This document shows, piece after piece, positions 52,871 to 64,000 of a stretch of 64,000 nucleotides of DNA. Location of the stretch: contig JAVGWX010000008.1 of assembly GCA_036924085.1 (NCBI GenBank), forward strand, positions 201,001-265,000. The letters are read 5' to 3'. The notes beneath the pieces are model-generated. The model ran no database searches. It had not been told where the DNA came from and worked only from the letters and a program-made list of their open reading frames with translations. A program made the position numbers and the translations under genes. Each line of letters starts with the position of its first letter. Position 1 is the first letter of the stretch. The DNA is from Ariolimax columbianus (lineage: Eukaryota; Mollusca; Gastropoda; Stylommatophora; Arionidae).

Positions 52871-54415
52871 TCAAAACTGATAGCCTTAGTTTCTTATTGT
52901 GACAATTCTAGTTCCCAGGGGAGCATACATGTCTAGAGCAGGGGAGACGAGCTGGTGAATGTGTTCACCAAGAATCAAAAGTTGCCCGAGTTAATGGGAC
53001 ACAGGTCACCCCAGGGTCAATCACCGGTGTTGACAAGAAAAGTGAGAGGTAAATATTCATAGATTGGATGGGACCAAATTAGAGTGAAGACTAACTAGCC
53101 AACTGGGGAGGACCACTAGGCAGTCATGTGTGTTTCTAGAGCTAAGTAAATAAGTTATAAGAGACAATGCACAGAGAAGTTCAGGATTCGGAGAGAGAGA
53201 GAGTTTACGGGGAGGTTTTCCAATCATACACCTTGGAGCATTGCACTTATGCTCATTGGTGGACACCCTGTAAACAATATGAGATAGAGATCTGATCACG
53301 TGCGAGTGAGAAGATTCGTCTCGACACAAATTGAGATTGATCTAGAAGGCAGTCCGACTGTTTTCCAGGACCATTGCATTGGTGTCTGTTGGAAGAATAG
53401 TGGCCATTCTACGATCAAAGTATCTTTTTTGTAGAAACTGGTTGATGCAAAAAGGGGTTCTTCCTGAATCCTGGGATACAATCCCAAAGTCATTTGGACG
53501 ATGCAAAAGAGGTTCTTCCTGAAACCTAGGGACTGTGATACCAAAGGTATGTGAGTTCGGAAAACGATTAAGGATTCTGTAAATCCTAGGGATTGCGATA
53601 CCAAAGGTACGTGAGTTCGGAAAGAGAGGTGCATAACACGAGCCCTCAGAGAACAAAATTGTTCGATACAGGTGTAACACGAGCCCTCAGAGAACAAAAT
53701 TGTTCGATACAGGTGTAACACGGGCACCAAAGGGCTTGTCTCAAACACTTGAGAACTGCTAACAGTTTAAGTGAAACGTAGCTTATTTCTTAAACCATGT
53801 TTGTACGCCTGACAGCCTAAAACAGCAACCCTGACAAGAACGGCAGATCATCACCAACGAAGATAATCCGGAGGGCGACAGGAGACAACTTAGGTTCACT
53901 GATTTGAATTAGACTAAGTTTAGGATTTATGTTAATTCATCTGATACTTAGAACCCGGGATTATGTAGTAACAGAAGTAACATCAAAAGCACTTGCTTGA
54001 ATCTTCTGTGTTAGTTTAGTATATGATATTAATTGTTGTACTAGTTCTCGTTTGATTCATATTGTTCTACAATTATGCTTGTTGTTGTTGTTTGCGAATG
54101 CCCACAATGAGTAGGTTACTCTTATGTGCGCTCTGAAAAGGGTGTTAAGTGACGGGTTGCAGTAGCTTTCCTCACATCTCGAGCGTGCTGATGAAGGTGA
54201 ACTGAAGTCCTCCAGGTGGTTGTGCAATGCGTAGCTACATCTGCGTATCGCTCCCTACCACAGAGATCACATGGAACCTCACCTTATTAGCCAGACTGTT
54301 GTCCTCAACAAAAGCCCATTTCTAGGATGACCAACGAGGGCTTACATTCTCTGTTCAGTTTGTTTTGACTGACCAGACATTAGCATTATCGTCCCGATTA
54401 TGCTTGTAAAATAAA
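52871..54415. other. 1.5-kb stretch with short internal duplications, not identified
   Basis: No coding sequence was recognised. It includes a perfect 41-bp tandem duplication (53634-53716, starts taacacgagccctcagagaa) and two ~58-bp spaced repeats around ataccaaaggtatgtgagtt (53541) and ataccaaaggtacgtgagtt (53599). On the minus strand 54290-54230 reads PCDLCGRERYADVATHC, a possible zinc-finger scrap. It could be an old transposon or LTR. I searched here for the MCPH1 BRCT1 exons and found none. Confidence 0.4.
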
Positions 54416-54425
54416 TTATTTTGTC

Positions 54426-54872
54426 TTAATGGTTTACGATAGTTTAAGTCTTAATGGTTAACGATAGTTTAAGTCTTAATGGTTAACGATAGTTTAAGTC
54501 TTAATGGTTAACGATAGTTTAAGTCTTAATGGTTAACGATAGTTTAAGTCTTAATGGTTAACGATAGTTTAAGTCTTAATGGTTAACGATAGTTTAAGTC
54601 TTAATGGTTTACGATAGTTTAAGTCTTAATGGTTAACGATAGTTTAAGTCTTAATGGTTAACGATAGTTTAAGTCTTAATGGTTTACGATAGTTTAAGTC
54701 TTAATGGTTAACGATAGTTTAAGTCTTAATGGTTAACGATAGTTTAAGTCTTAATGGTTAACGATAGTTTAAGTCTTAATGGTTTACGATAGTTTAAGTC
54801 TTAATGGTTAACGATAGTTTAAGTCTTAATGGTTTACGATAGTTTAAGTCTTAATGGTTTACGATAGTTTAA
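54426..54872. repeat. 25-bp minisatellite, 18 copies
   Basis: Units read gtcttaatggttaacgatag plus tttaa, with ggttaac/ggtttac variants. Confidence 0.95.
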
Positions 54873-55009
54873 TGGTTTCTGTGTTTTAATGTGTTGAAGT
54901 CGTGTAGTTTTTTAGATATATGTTGTAACTCTTAAGAGAAGTAAACTAAGCCTAACCTGCTACACATAAATATTGGTCTGCGTGACCAGAATATGAAATA
55001 AGCTACCCT

Positions 55010-56030
55010 GCTACATTATATTAGCAATAAACAAAGAACGAAAGACAAAGTGGTTCCTCTCAAAGATAGCACAGGAAAAATAATAAGTGACATTAGGGAT
55101 GCAGCTAACCTATACTTTGGCTCAGTCTACACAAAAGAAGAATGCTCTAAGATACCATAGATATTTTCCAAAGGGACATGTATGCAGTGGCATTAAGAAC
55201 AATCTGTATTTCGGAGGAAATTAAACAATTGGAGGGGTTGAAAGTGGATACATGTTCGGGTCAAGATGGTATTCATCCAAAATTGCTGTTTGAAATTAGA
55301 GACCTGTTAGCAAAAATATTGGCTATATTATATTCTCAATCACTTGCAAAGGAAAGATGCAAAAGTGATCCCCTTATTTAAAAATATGTAAAATAATCAG
55401 CTCCAGCAAATTATAGACTGGTGAGTTTAACAAGCATAGTCTGTAAATTGTTAGAGTCAATAATCAAAGAAAACATTCTGATGGATTAGACACGTTTCAT
55501 CTAATCAGAAATAGTCAGTATGGGTTTACTACAGGGAGATCGTGCTTAACAAATCTATTAGCATTCATGGAGGAGGTTACCAAAATAATAGATAGCGGAG
55601 AGCCAGTGGATGTTTTTTATCTAGATTTTGCAAAGGCCTTTGTTAGAGTACCTTATTAAAGATTATTTAGGAATTTAAAATCATAAAGAATAGGCGAAAA
55701 AGCTGCCAAATGGATTGAAAATTGGTTAACGGGAAGAAGGCAGAGAGTGGGCAAAAATAAGGAGAGCTCTGAGTGGTGTGAAGAAAAATGTGGAGTGCTA
55801 CAGGGCTTGGTTTTGGGACCAATTTTGTTCTTGATATATATATATAAACGATTTGGACATTGATATCAGATCCATGATTGCAAAATTTGTGGATGATTCA
55901 AAACTATGCAAAAGTGTCTCATCTAAAACAGAAGTGGATATATTGAGGTAGGATTTAGATAAAATTAAAGAATGGTCTGTGAGCTGACAAATGGAGTTTA
56001 ATGTAGATAAATGTACAGTCATCCACCTGA
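55010..56030 (+). pseudogene. CR1-like reverse transcriptase relic
   Basis: Across several plus-strand frames: DKVVPLKDSTGKIISDIRDA and ANLYFGSVYTKE (the linker before RT), LKVDTCSGQDGIHPKLLFEI, LLESIIKENI, DVFYLDFAKAF-like sequence at 55605, and LDIDIRSMIAKFVDDSKLCK with the FxDD palm motif. It ends WSVS.QMEFNVDKCTVIH. The order is that of CR1 RT. Many stops. Confidence 0.8.
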
Positions 56031-56940
56031 TCTGTTGCTGTCATGATGGAGTTGAAGGCTGTCCAGCACACCCATCTCCGTCTGGCGATCTCAGGTTTTA
56101 TGTTGTTCTCCATGTTGAGGAGCCTTTCCAGATATATTTGTCAGCGCCCTCTATGGGCATTCTACTCAGAAGTATGGAGTTGGGCTCTGCGAAATGGTTG
56201 CCATAGTTTTCCCTAGGTTCATAACTAGACCTGCTTTCCTGCCTTCTGTGTCTAGTGACCGCAGCATCTCTAGCGCCTCTGTGATGAGGACGATATTGTA
56301 TGCTAATCTGAGGTGGTTTAGTCGTCTTCCATCAATTTTGATGCCGTAGTTGTTCCAGTCGTAGTGCCTCATTGTCGACTCAAGGCATGCAGAGAATAGG
56401 TTCGGCGAGATTTGGTCTCCTTGTCATACTCCCTTCAAGGTCGTGATGGTGATGGGTTTTGTGAATGGATGGATGACGGTGATGCATCCTTCATAGCACT
56501 TCTTGAGTAATTCTATGTTGTGGAGGTCTACTGCTTGCTCGCCCAGCACTTTTCACATGAATTCTGTTTCAACTGAGTCAAATATGTCTTCTTGTAGTCG
56601 ATGAATATGAGTATCAGCGGTGCTCGCGTCCTTCTCAATCAGATTGCAGCACATTGTTATGTGATCTAGTCTACTGTATGTTCGTCTGAATCCAGCTTGT
56701 TCGGTTGATTGTGCCTTCTCGAGGGTCTTGCGGATCCAAAAATTCTGTATAGTGTCGGAAGGAGGGTGATTGGGCGGTAGTTGAACAGGTCTTCTTTATC
56801 TCCTTTGTTGTAGATTAGGACGGTCAGCGCCAGGTAAATGGGATTTCTGTTGTCTTTAAGTATCGAGAAAATCTGCTGGCTAGGGCCGAGTAGAGCGGGC
56901 GACCGCATGTTTTCATCATCTCATCTGGGATTTTCAGAGG
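56030..56940 (-). pseudogene. RTE-like reverse transcriptase relic
   Basis: On the minus strand: IYLALTVLIYNKGDKEDLFN and YRPITLLPTLYRIF, then (changed frame) EQAGFRRTYSTID, near 56470 GV.QGDQISPNLFSACLES, and MRHYDWNNYGIKIDGRRLNH, LRLAYNIVLITEALEML. The NYRPIxLL, QxGD and FSACLE blocks fit RTE-type RTs; the FADD motif is worn to LAYN. Confidence 0.8.
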
Positions 56941-57059
56941 TGAGGAAGGGTGGGGGTGATGGGGTTATGGTTTGGGAGGAAGGAGTGATGATTGGAATAG
57001 ACTGGTGTAGAAGATGTTTTCTGTTGTGGCGTTACACGAGTTCCGACTTCAGTTTTCAA

Positions 57060-57757
57060 GCAGGGAATTACGTGTCTGTGTTCTCTAATGAGAACAGTTC
57101 CCCTTCTTGCTACAAATGCAGCAACCAACATATTTAACGAGCCAACCTCGATACAGAAAGGCTCTATGACACAGACCATCCAAGTCACAAAGGAATCTGG
57201 TTTGTATCCTTTCCATCAATTAGAAAGACATCCAGGCTCGGCACATAGAATGTCTCAACCTTGTGAGAGGCAGAAGAAAAAAACTTCATAGAGAAGGAAA
57301 AATATAACAGCATCCTTGAAATAAGATGGAGGCAAGCAGGAAATGAAGAAGTTGAGATCAGGTGACACAATGACATTTTCAGGTCACAAAAAAGAGAATG
57401 TCCCACAGAATGAAAGACTAGCCCCAGAAGGCCAGATTGTTCCTATTTAGCGCATGCAGCTGGATCAAGACTCATCCTTTAAGACCACAAATGAAAAGAT
57501 CAAACTAAACGTCATGCAAATTGGCCCTCCAACTAATGAACAAGGAGAGTAATTAATTTGATATTATTATAGTGATGAGAGGACTTTAATGAAAAGATAA
57601 TGTAAGTTACAAAGAGATTATGGGCAAATGTGGACTTGGAGTAAAGAATGGAAATGACCAACTGGTCAGTCGAAGCAGCATGTTCCCACAAGAAAACTCA
57701 TACGGCAAAACAGATCATGTCATACAAAACCAGATTGATTACACCTGCACCTATATG
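57060..57757 (+). pseudogene. Endonuclease relic of a Jockey-like element, split by an LTR
   Basis: In changing plus-strand frames: NILEIRWRQAGNEE (catalytic Glu region), NEKIKLNVMQIGPPTNEQGE (normally NVIQCYAPTND), IMGKCGLGVKNGNDQLVS and VIQNQIDYTCTYM. The IQNQIDH block continues past the LTR at 58954. It is the endonuclease of an element with no RT left nearby. Confidence 0.6.
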
Positions 57758-57761
57758 ACAT

Positions 57762-58949
57762 TGTAGCAGATCCCACTGTTTGCACTAGGGTATTCTATCT
57801 AGTCTATTACCACACCATTCATGACACAAAGCAAATGATATAGCACACAGCAGGTGGCATATTTATTATATAATACTCATACAACACTATCAAAGTGAGT
57901 GCAATGAAATGACACACAATACAAGAAATATCATCTTAACTAATTATATATTTGGAAGTTATAAACTATTGATGTTGCTCCCGCTAATCTAACCCAGTTC
58001 TTGCTGCACACACCCCTTCCCCTTATCTACATCCTCAACACACTCTCAAAAACTCTTACTCACTCAAATCCCCTCTGGACATAATGCATTCAATATATTC
58101 TACGTATACTCACATATGATCTCTCAGCTCAGTCGATCTGCATATACACACGCTCTGAAACATACATCGTTCCCTCTGTGTCTACACACACACATCTAGA
58201 TCTCTCCTAGACACAGCTGTACACTCGCACAACTCTAGAAGATACCTCGTTCCTTCGGTGTCTACACACGCATCTAGATCTCTCCTAGACACAGCTGTAC
58301 ACTCGCACAACTCTAGAACATACCTCGTTCCCTCGGTGTCTACACACACACATCTAGATCTCTCCTAGACACAGATGTACACTCGCATAACTCTAGAACA
58401 TACATCATTCCCTCTGTGTCTACACACACACACATCTCATTTGAGCGACTGGCCAAGACTCAAGGGGTATGCTGGTTCAGCCTATCAATCACTCCTCAAA
58501 TAGGTGAGCTAAACAGACTCCTATCTACATTCTCTCTCTCGCTCTCATTCCCTGGCTAGTCTGCTTGAGCTAAACTTTGTCTAGTATTTTATACTCTCAA
58601 GCAGTATCAGGGCTATCCAATGGATCTCTGGGGGATGGCTCTATTCAGTCGTTTTTGGAACGAATTACTCTGAACGCCCATCACTCAAATATCACAGCAA
58701 GCTCCGCTGCCCTCCCATCTGTCACTCATCTCCCACTACCCAAATCGGAACGCCAGTGGTCAGTTCCTAGTCTACCTGTACACATTCTTTCCCCCCAAAT
58801 CTGATTTTCTTTGTTGAGACTGTGTGTGACCTTGGCGTAGTGTCCAGACGGAGAGTGACCGTGGCACACATTCAGGTACCTTTGTTCTCAGAGTCACCGA
58901 CCACATCACCCCTGCCCTAAACGCTCATGCTCCGACTGGAACTGTTACA
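57762..58949. mobile_element. Probable solo LTR (1.19 kb)
   Basis: The segment starts tgtagcag and ends ctgttaca, an imperfect inverted end of the TG..CA kind. A 4-bp direct repeat acat lies at 57758-57761 and 58950-58953. It breaks the reading of the endonuclease relic, whose sequence resumes at 58954. It contains a TATA-like ttttatactc at 58587. No gag, pol or second LTR is present, so recombination between LTRs may have removed the interior. The orientation is not certain. Confidence 0.55.
58170..58440. repeat. ~82-bp tandem repeat inside the LTR, about 3.4 copies
   Basis: Units contain catctagatctctcctagac, acagctgtacactcgcac and aactctagaa. Confidence 0.85.
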
Positions 58950-59135
58950 ACATTTATATCATCTTTCTGTCATGCAAAACCAGATTGATTACACCTGCAC
59001 CTTTATGACATTTATATCATTTTTATGTGATGCATAAGAAGCGAATGTGGATTCAGGGCACAATTAAACCTTCTCCAGGTTGCACTAAAATATGGACATC
59101 ATTTCCTCTGCAGCTGCATTAATTTTCAGCATGTC

Positions 59136-61870
59136 ATATTTTAATTTGGTTGTGCACTTTGAGAGTCTATAACCTTTTTATTAGTTGGCCTATATTTTAA
59201 TTTGGTTGTGCACTTTGAGAGTCTATAACCTTTTTATTAGTTGGCCTATATTTTAATTTGGTTGTGCACTTTGAGAGTCTATAACCTTTTTATTAGTTGG
59301 CCTATATTTTAATTTGGTTGTGCACTTTGAGAGTCTATAACCTTTTTATTAGTTGGCCTATATTTTAATTTGGTTGTGCACTTTGAGAGTCTATAACCTT
59401 TTTATTAGTTGGCCTATATTTTAATTTGGTTGTGCACTTTGAGAGTCTATAACCTTTTTATTAGTTGGCCTATATTTTAATTTGGTTGTGCACTTTGAGA
59501 GTCTATAACCTTTTTATTAGTTGGCCTATATTTTAATTTGGTTGTGCACTTTGAGAGTCTATAACCTTTTTATTAGTTGGCCTATATTTTAATTTGGTTG
59601 TGCACTTTGAGAGTCTATAACCTTTTTATTAGTTGGCCTATATTTTAATTTGGTTGTGCACTTTGAGAGTCTATAACCTTTTTATTAGTTGGCCTATATT
59701 TTAATTTGGTTGTGCACTTTGAGAGTCTATAACCTTTTTATTAGTTGGCCTATATTTTAATTTGGTTGTGCACTTTGAGAGTCTATAACCTTTTTATTAG
59801 TTGGCCTATATTTTAATTTGGTTGTGCACTTTGAGAGTCTATAACCTTTTTATTAGTTGGCCTATATTTTAATTTGGTTGTGCACTTTGAGAGTCTATAA
59901 CCTTTTTATTAGTTGGCCTATATTTTAATTTGGTTGTGCACTTTGAGAGTCTATAACCTTTTTATTAGTTGGCCTATATTTTAATTTGGTTGTGCACTTT
60001 GAGAGTCTATAACCTTTTTATTAGTTGGCCTATATTTTAATTTGGTTGTGCACTTTGAGAGTCTATAACCTTTTTATTAGTTGGCCTATATTTTAATTTG
60101 GTTGTGCACTTTGAGAGTCTATAACCTTTTTATTAGTTGGCCTATATTTTAATTTGGTTGTGCACTTTGAGAGTCTATAACCTTTTTATTAGTTGGCCTA
60201 TATTTTAATTTGGTTGTGCACTTTGAGAGTCTATAACCTTTTTATTAGTTGGCCTATATTTTAATTTGGTTGTGCACTTTGAGAGTCTATAACCTTTTTA
60301 TTAGTTGGCCTATATTTTAATTTGGTTGTGCACTTTGAGAGTCTATAACCTTTTTATTAGTTGGCCTATATTTTAATTTGGTTGTGCACTTTGAGAGTCT
60401 ATAACCTTTTTATTAGTTGGCCTATATTTTAATTTGGTTGTGCACTTTGAGAGTCTATAACCTTTTTATTAGTTGGCCTATATTTTAATTTGGTTGTGCA
60501 CTTTGAGAGTCTATAACCTTTTTATTAGTTGGCCTATATTTTAATTTGGTTGTGCACTTTGAGAGTCTATAACCTTTTTATTAGTTGGCCTATATTTTAA
60601 TTTGGTTGTGCACTTTGAGAGTCTATAACCTTTTTATTAGTTGGCCTATATTTTAATTTGGTTGTGCACTTTGAGAGTCTATAACCTTTTTATTAGTTGG
60701 CCTATATTTTAATTTGGTTGTGCACTTTGAGAGTCTATAACCTTTTTATTAGTTGGCCTATATTTTAATTTGGTTGTGCACTTTGAGAGTCTATAACCTT
60801 TTTATTAGTTGGCCTATATTTTAATTTGGTTGTGCACTTTGAGAGTCTATAACCTTTTTATTAGTTGGCCTATATTTTAATTTGGTTGTGCACTTTGAGA
60901 GTCTATAACCTTTTTATTAGTTGGCCTATATTTTAATTTGGTTGTGCACTTTGAGAGTCTATAACCTTTTTATTAGTTGGCCTATATTTTAATTTGGTTG
61001 TGCACTTTGAGAGTCTATAACCTTTTTATTAGTTGGCCTATATTTTAATTTGGTTGTGCACTTTGAGAGTCTATAACCTTTTTATTAGTTGGCCTATATT
61101 TTAATTTGGTTGTGCACTTTGAGAGTCTATAACCTTTTTATTAGTTGGCCTATATTTTAATTTGGTTGTGCACTTTGAGAGTCTATAACCTTTTTATTAG
61201 TTGGCCTATATTTTAATTTGGTTGTGCACTTTGAGAGTCTATAACCTTTTTATTAGTTGGCCTATATTTTAATTTGGTTGTGCACTTTGAGAGTCTATAA
61301 CCTTTTTATTAGTTGGCCTATATTTTAATTTGGTTGTGCACTTTGAGAGTCTATAACCTTTTTATTAGTTGGCCTATATTTTAATTTGGTTGTGCACTTT
61401 GAGAGTCTATAACCTTTTTATTAGTTGGCCTATATTTTAATTTGGTTGTGCACTTTGAGAGTCTATAACCTTTTTATTAGTTGGCCTATATTTTAATTTG
61501 GTTGTGCACTTTGAGAGTCTATAACCTTTTTATTAGTTGGCCTATATTTTAATTTGGTTGTGCACTTTGAGAGTCTATAACCTTTTTATTAGTTGGCCTA
61601 TATTTTAATTTGGTTGTGCACTTTGAGAGTCTATAACCTTTTTATTAGTTGGCCTATATTTTAATTTGGTTGTGCACTTTGAGAGTCTATAACCTTTTTA
61701 TTAGTTGGCCTATATTTTAATTTGGTTGTGCACTTTGAGAGTCTATAACCTTTTTATTAGTTGGCCTATATTTTAATTTGGTTGTGGACTTTGAGAGCCT
61801 GTAACCTTTTTATTAGTTGGCCTATATTTTAATTTGGTTGTGGACTTTGAGAGCATGTAACCTTTTTATT
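59136..61870. repeat. 56-bp satellite-like array, about 49 near-identical copies
   Basis: Units read ttggcctatattttaatttg, gttgtgcactttgagagtct and ataacctttttattag. Apart from the last two copies (tgtggactttgagagcctg) I see no differences between units. The uniformity contrasts with the variable arrays elsewhere. Confidence 0.97.
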
Positions 61871-61879
61871 GTCGGCCTA

Positions 61880-62215
61880 TAGATATGATTTTGTTGCAAG
61901 TATAGACATAAAGTACATATTATTGTTTTTGTTGTGTGTGTGTTAGTTTCTGAGATAGAAGATGATGAAGGTGAAAATTTATAAAAACAAAGCACAAACT
62001 TTTAGACTTACCGAATAGGAAACGTCATTACTTATATTATCCACCAAAATCACAACAAAGTATCAACACTGTGTTTATAATATCAGCACATCTGTTAGTT
62101 TACATTAAAAACGTATTTATTACATCTATATGAACGAACTAAACTGAACTACCCCACAAAGATCTTCTACAACTTACCTCACCATCCCTAATAATAGGCC
62201 AAGTGAGTCACAGTG
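61880..62215. other. Unique spacer, no gene assigned
   Basis: About 330 bp between two arrays. A minus-strand donor-like site (gtaagt next to cctattcg) is present at 62019-62024, but all three frames before it contain stops. On the plus strand a gtgtgtgttag followed by VSEIEDDEGENL and a stop resembles a last coding exon, unsupported by anything else. Confidence 0.4.
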
Positions 62216-62224
62216 ATTGAAAAA

Positions 62225-62720
62225 GAAGAATATTGATGGGAAATGGAAAAAACTAGACATAGGGGCTTGCATTGATGGGAAATATGGAAAAACTACATAG
62301 GGGCTTGCATTGATGGGAAATATGGAAAAATTACATAGGGGCTTGCATTTATGGGAAATATGGAAAAACTACATAGGGGCTTGCATTGATGGGAAATATG
62401 GAAAAACTACATAGGGGCTTGCATTTATGGGAAATATGGAAAAACTACATAGGGGCTTGCATTTATGGGAAATATGGAAAAACTACATAGGGGCTTGCAT
62501 TTATTGGAAATATGGAAAAACTACATAGGGGCTTGCATTTATGGGAAATATGGAAAAACTACATAGGGGCTTGCATTTATGGGAAATATGGAAAAACTAC
62601 ATAGGGGCTTGCATTGATGGGAAATATGGAAAAACTACATAGGGGCTTGCATTGATGGGAAATATGGAAAAACTACATTGGGGCTTGCATTTATGGGAAA
62701 TATGGAAAAACTAAACATGT
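62225..62720. repeat. 38-bp minisatellite, about 13 copies
   Basis: Units read gggcttgcatttatgggaaa plus tatggaaaaactacatag; some have gcattgatggg instead. Confidence 0.95.
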
Positions 62721-62724
62721 GTTG

Positions 62725-63530
62725 GCATTGATGGGGAAAATTAGAGATAAAGACTGGCATTGATGGGAACAACTAGAGATAGAGGCTGGCATTGATGGGA
62801 ACAATTAGAGAGGCTGGCATTGATGGGAACAACTAGAGATAGAGGCTGGCATTGATGGGAACAACTAGATATAGAGGCTGACATTGATGGGAACAACTAG
62901 AGATAGAGGCATTGATGGGAATAGCTAGAGAGGCTGGCATTGATTGGAACAATTAGAGAGGCTGGCATTGATGGGAACAACTAGATATAGAGGCTGGCAT
63001 TGATGGGAACAATTAGATATAGAGGCTGGCATTCATGAGAACAATTAGAGAGGCTGGCATTGATGGCAACAACTAGAGATAGAGGCTGACATTGATGGGA
63101 ACAACTAGAGATAGAGGCATTGATGGGAATAGCTAGAGAGGTTGGCATTGATGGGAACAACTAGAGAAGCTGGCATTGATAGGAACAACTAGAGAGGCTG
63201 GCATTGATGGGAACAACTAGATATTGAGGCTGGCATTGATGGGAACAGCTAGAGAGACTGGCATTGATGGGAACAGCTAGAGAGACTGGCATTGATGGGA
63301 ACAGCTAGAGAGGCTGGCATTGATGGGAACAGCTAGAGAAGCTGGCATTGATGGGAACAGCTAGAGAGGCTGGCATTGATGGGAACAGCTAGAGATGCTG
63401 GCATTGATGGGAACAGCTAGAGAGACTGGCATTGATGGGAACAGCTAGAGAGACTGGCATTGATGGGAACAGCTAGAGAGACTGGCATTGATGGGAACAG
63501 CTAGAGAGGCTGGCATTGATGGAAACAATT
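62725..63530. repeat. ~28-bp minisatellite, about 29 copies
   Basis: Units read ctggcattgatgggaacagc plus tagagagg, with longer tagagatagagg forms. It shares gcattgatgggaa with the array to its left. Confidence 0.95.
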
Positions 63531-63565
63531 AGAGATACGAGCTTCAATATCCACGTCCGACTCAC

Positions 63566-63632
63566 CGCAACCATCATCATCTTCGATAACTACGAAGCCA
63601 TCTCTCATTTCGTGAAGCAAAGAATTCATCAT
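63566..63632 (-). other. Candidate 5' coding exon, weak
   Basis: On the minus strand ATG at 63632 opens MMNSLLHEMRDGFVVIEDDD, followed by GCG and a good gtgagt donor. It could be a first exon of a minus-strand gene. It does not resemble the N-terminus of MCPH1 (human MAAPILKDVVAYVEV). The rest of 63531-64000 shows nothing I recognise. Confidence 0.2.
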
Positions 63633-64000
63633 TTCGAAGGTTATATTTGCAAAAATTCAGTCGCAGCGCGTCCCAAAAATTTAGATATCCTAATCAAAGA
63701 GAGTTTGTTGTTATGCAACAATGGCCAACAGTAGTATTTAAAAACCTGTTTTCTGCTGATTGACAGAGCCTTAATTTTTTCTGCCAGCATCCTGGTTCAG
63801 ACTTACCGAGCTGAGGACTGTGAAGGTACCAATTTAATCATTTATGAGGAGTAATGCTCCTGTCATTACCTGGTAAATCTTTAACCAGAGTTATCATACT
63901 TGAAATATTTGTTAAAAGCTGTGGTTACCAAGTTAGAAAATGCACAAACATGTTTCAGACACAACAAAATCAGTGCAGACCAGACAGTCACATTGTGCAT

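Noticed and set aside
59136..61870. CRISPR-like array
   Set aside because: Repeats are head-to-tail without variable spacers, the genome is eukaryotic and no cas genes exist. The same holds for all other arrays here.
61940..61985. Plus-strand terminal exon VSEIEDDEGENL
   Set aside because: Only a gtgtgtgttag and 13 codons support it; there is no partner exon.
61990..62100. Possible MCPH1 BRCT1 exon before the gtaagt-like site at 62019-62024 (minus strand)
   Set aside because: One frame reads VVILVDNISNDVSYS, which vaguely recalls BRCT1, but all frames from any acceptor meet a stop.

Overview
The window looks like a piece of an animal nuclear genome, most probably a lophotrochozoan such as a mollusc or annelid. 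I infer this from spliced coding exons, many decayed non-LTR retrotransposons of several clades, hAT and piggyBac DNA transposons, tRNA-derived SINEs and an extreme load of minisatellites. No compact gene cluster, bacterial gene or CRISPR array is present. The species cannot be fixed from sequence alone.

The main gene is microcephalin (MCPH1) on the minus strand. Nine exons can be placed by homology, splice sites and phase: 52334-52516, 40408-40504, 36363-36443, 31159-32737, 25515-25677, 23438-23512, 11625-11765, 11114-11201 and 8406-8500 (stop at 8406-8408). Together they encode 833 residues: the conserved linker after the first BRCT domain, a long Ser/Thr-rich middle and the C-terminal BRCT pair. 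The N-terminal BRCT exons were not found and probably lie beyond the right edge. Almost everything between 8.4 and 52.5 kb is therefore intron.

Layout. 1-8 kb: a hAT transposase relic with internal tandem expansions, fragments of non-LTR elements, a SINE and several minisatellites. 8-11.2 kb: the last two MCPH1 exons, an antisense non-LTR relic and a SINE. 11.8-21.5 kb: one giant 30/33-bp array with higher-order structure. 21.5-31 kb: MCPH1 exons 5 and 6 among retroelement fragments and arrays. 31-41 kb: the large exon 4 plus exons 3 and 2, with a 2.8-kb AT-rich array. 40.6-46.0 kb: a three-level nest in which a SINE is split by a piggyBac element, itself split by a 5'-truncated non-LTR element; both retroposons have visible target-site duplications. 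46.1-50.7 kb: a hAT element split by a nearly complete endonuclease/RT element. 50.7-59 kb: more retroelement relics and a probable solo LTR. 59.1-61.9 kb: about 49 near-identical 56-bp units. 62.2-63.5 kb: two related arrays.

The striking feature is the minisatellites. I count more than 35 arrays covering roughly 30 kb, nearly half the window. All eight visible MCPH1 introns and the 3' end of the gene carry at least one. Several arrays can be traced to their seed: a hAT BED-finger segment, a reverse transcriptase motif, the C-terminal part of another RT ORF, a SINE B box and the MCPH1 stop-codon region. The arrays thus seem to arise in place from whatever sequence was there, which points to a locus- or genome-wide tandem amplification process rather than spread of a satellite family. 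Copy counts and identities are by-eye estimates.
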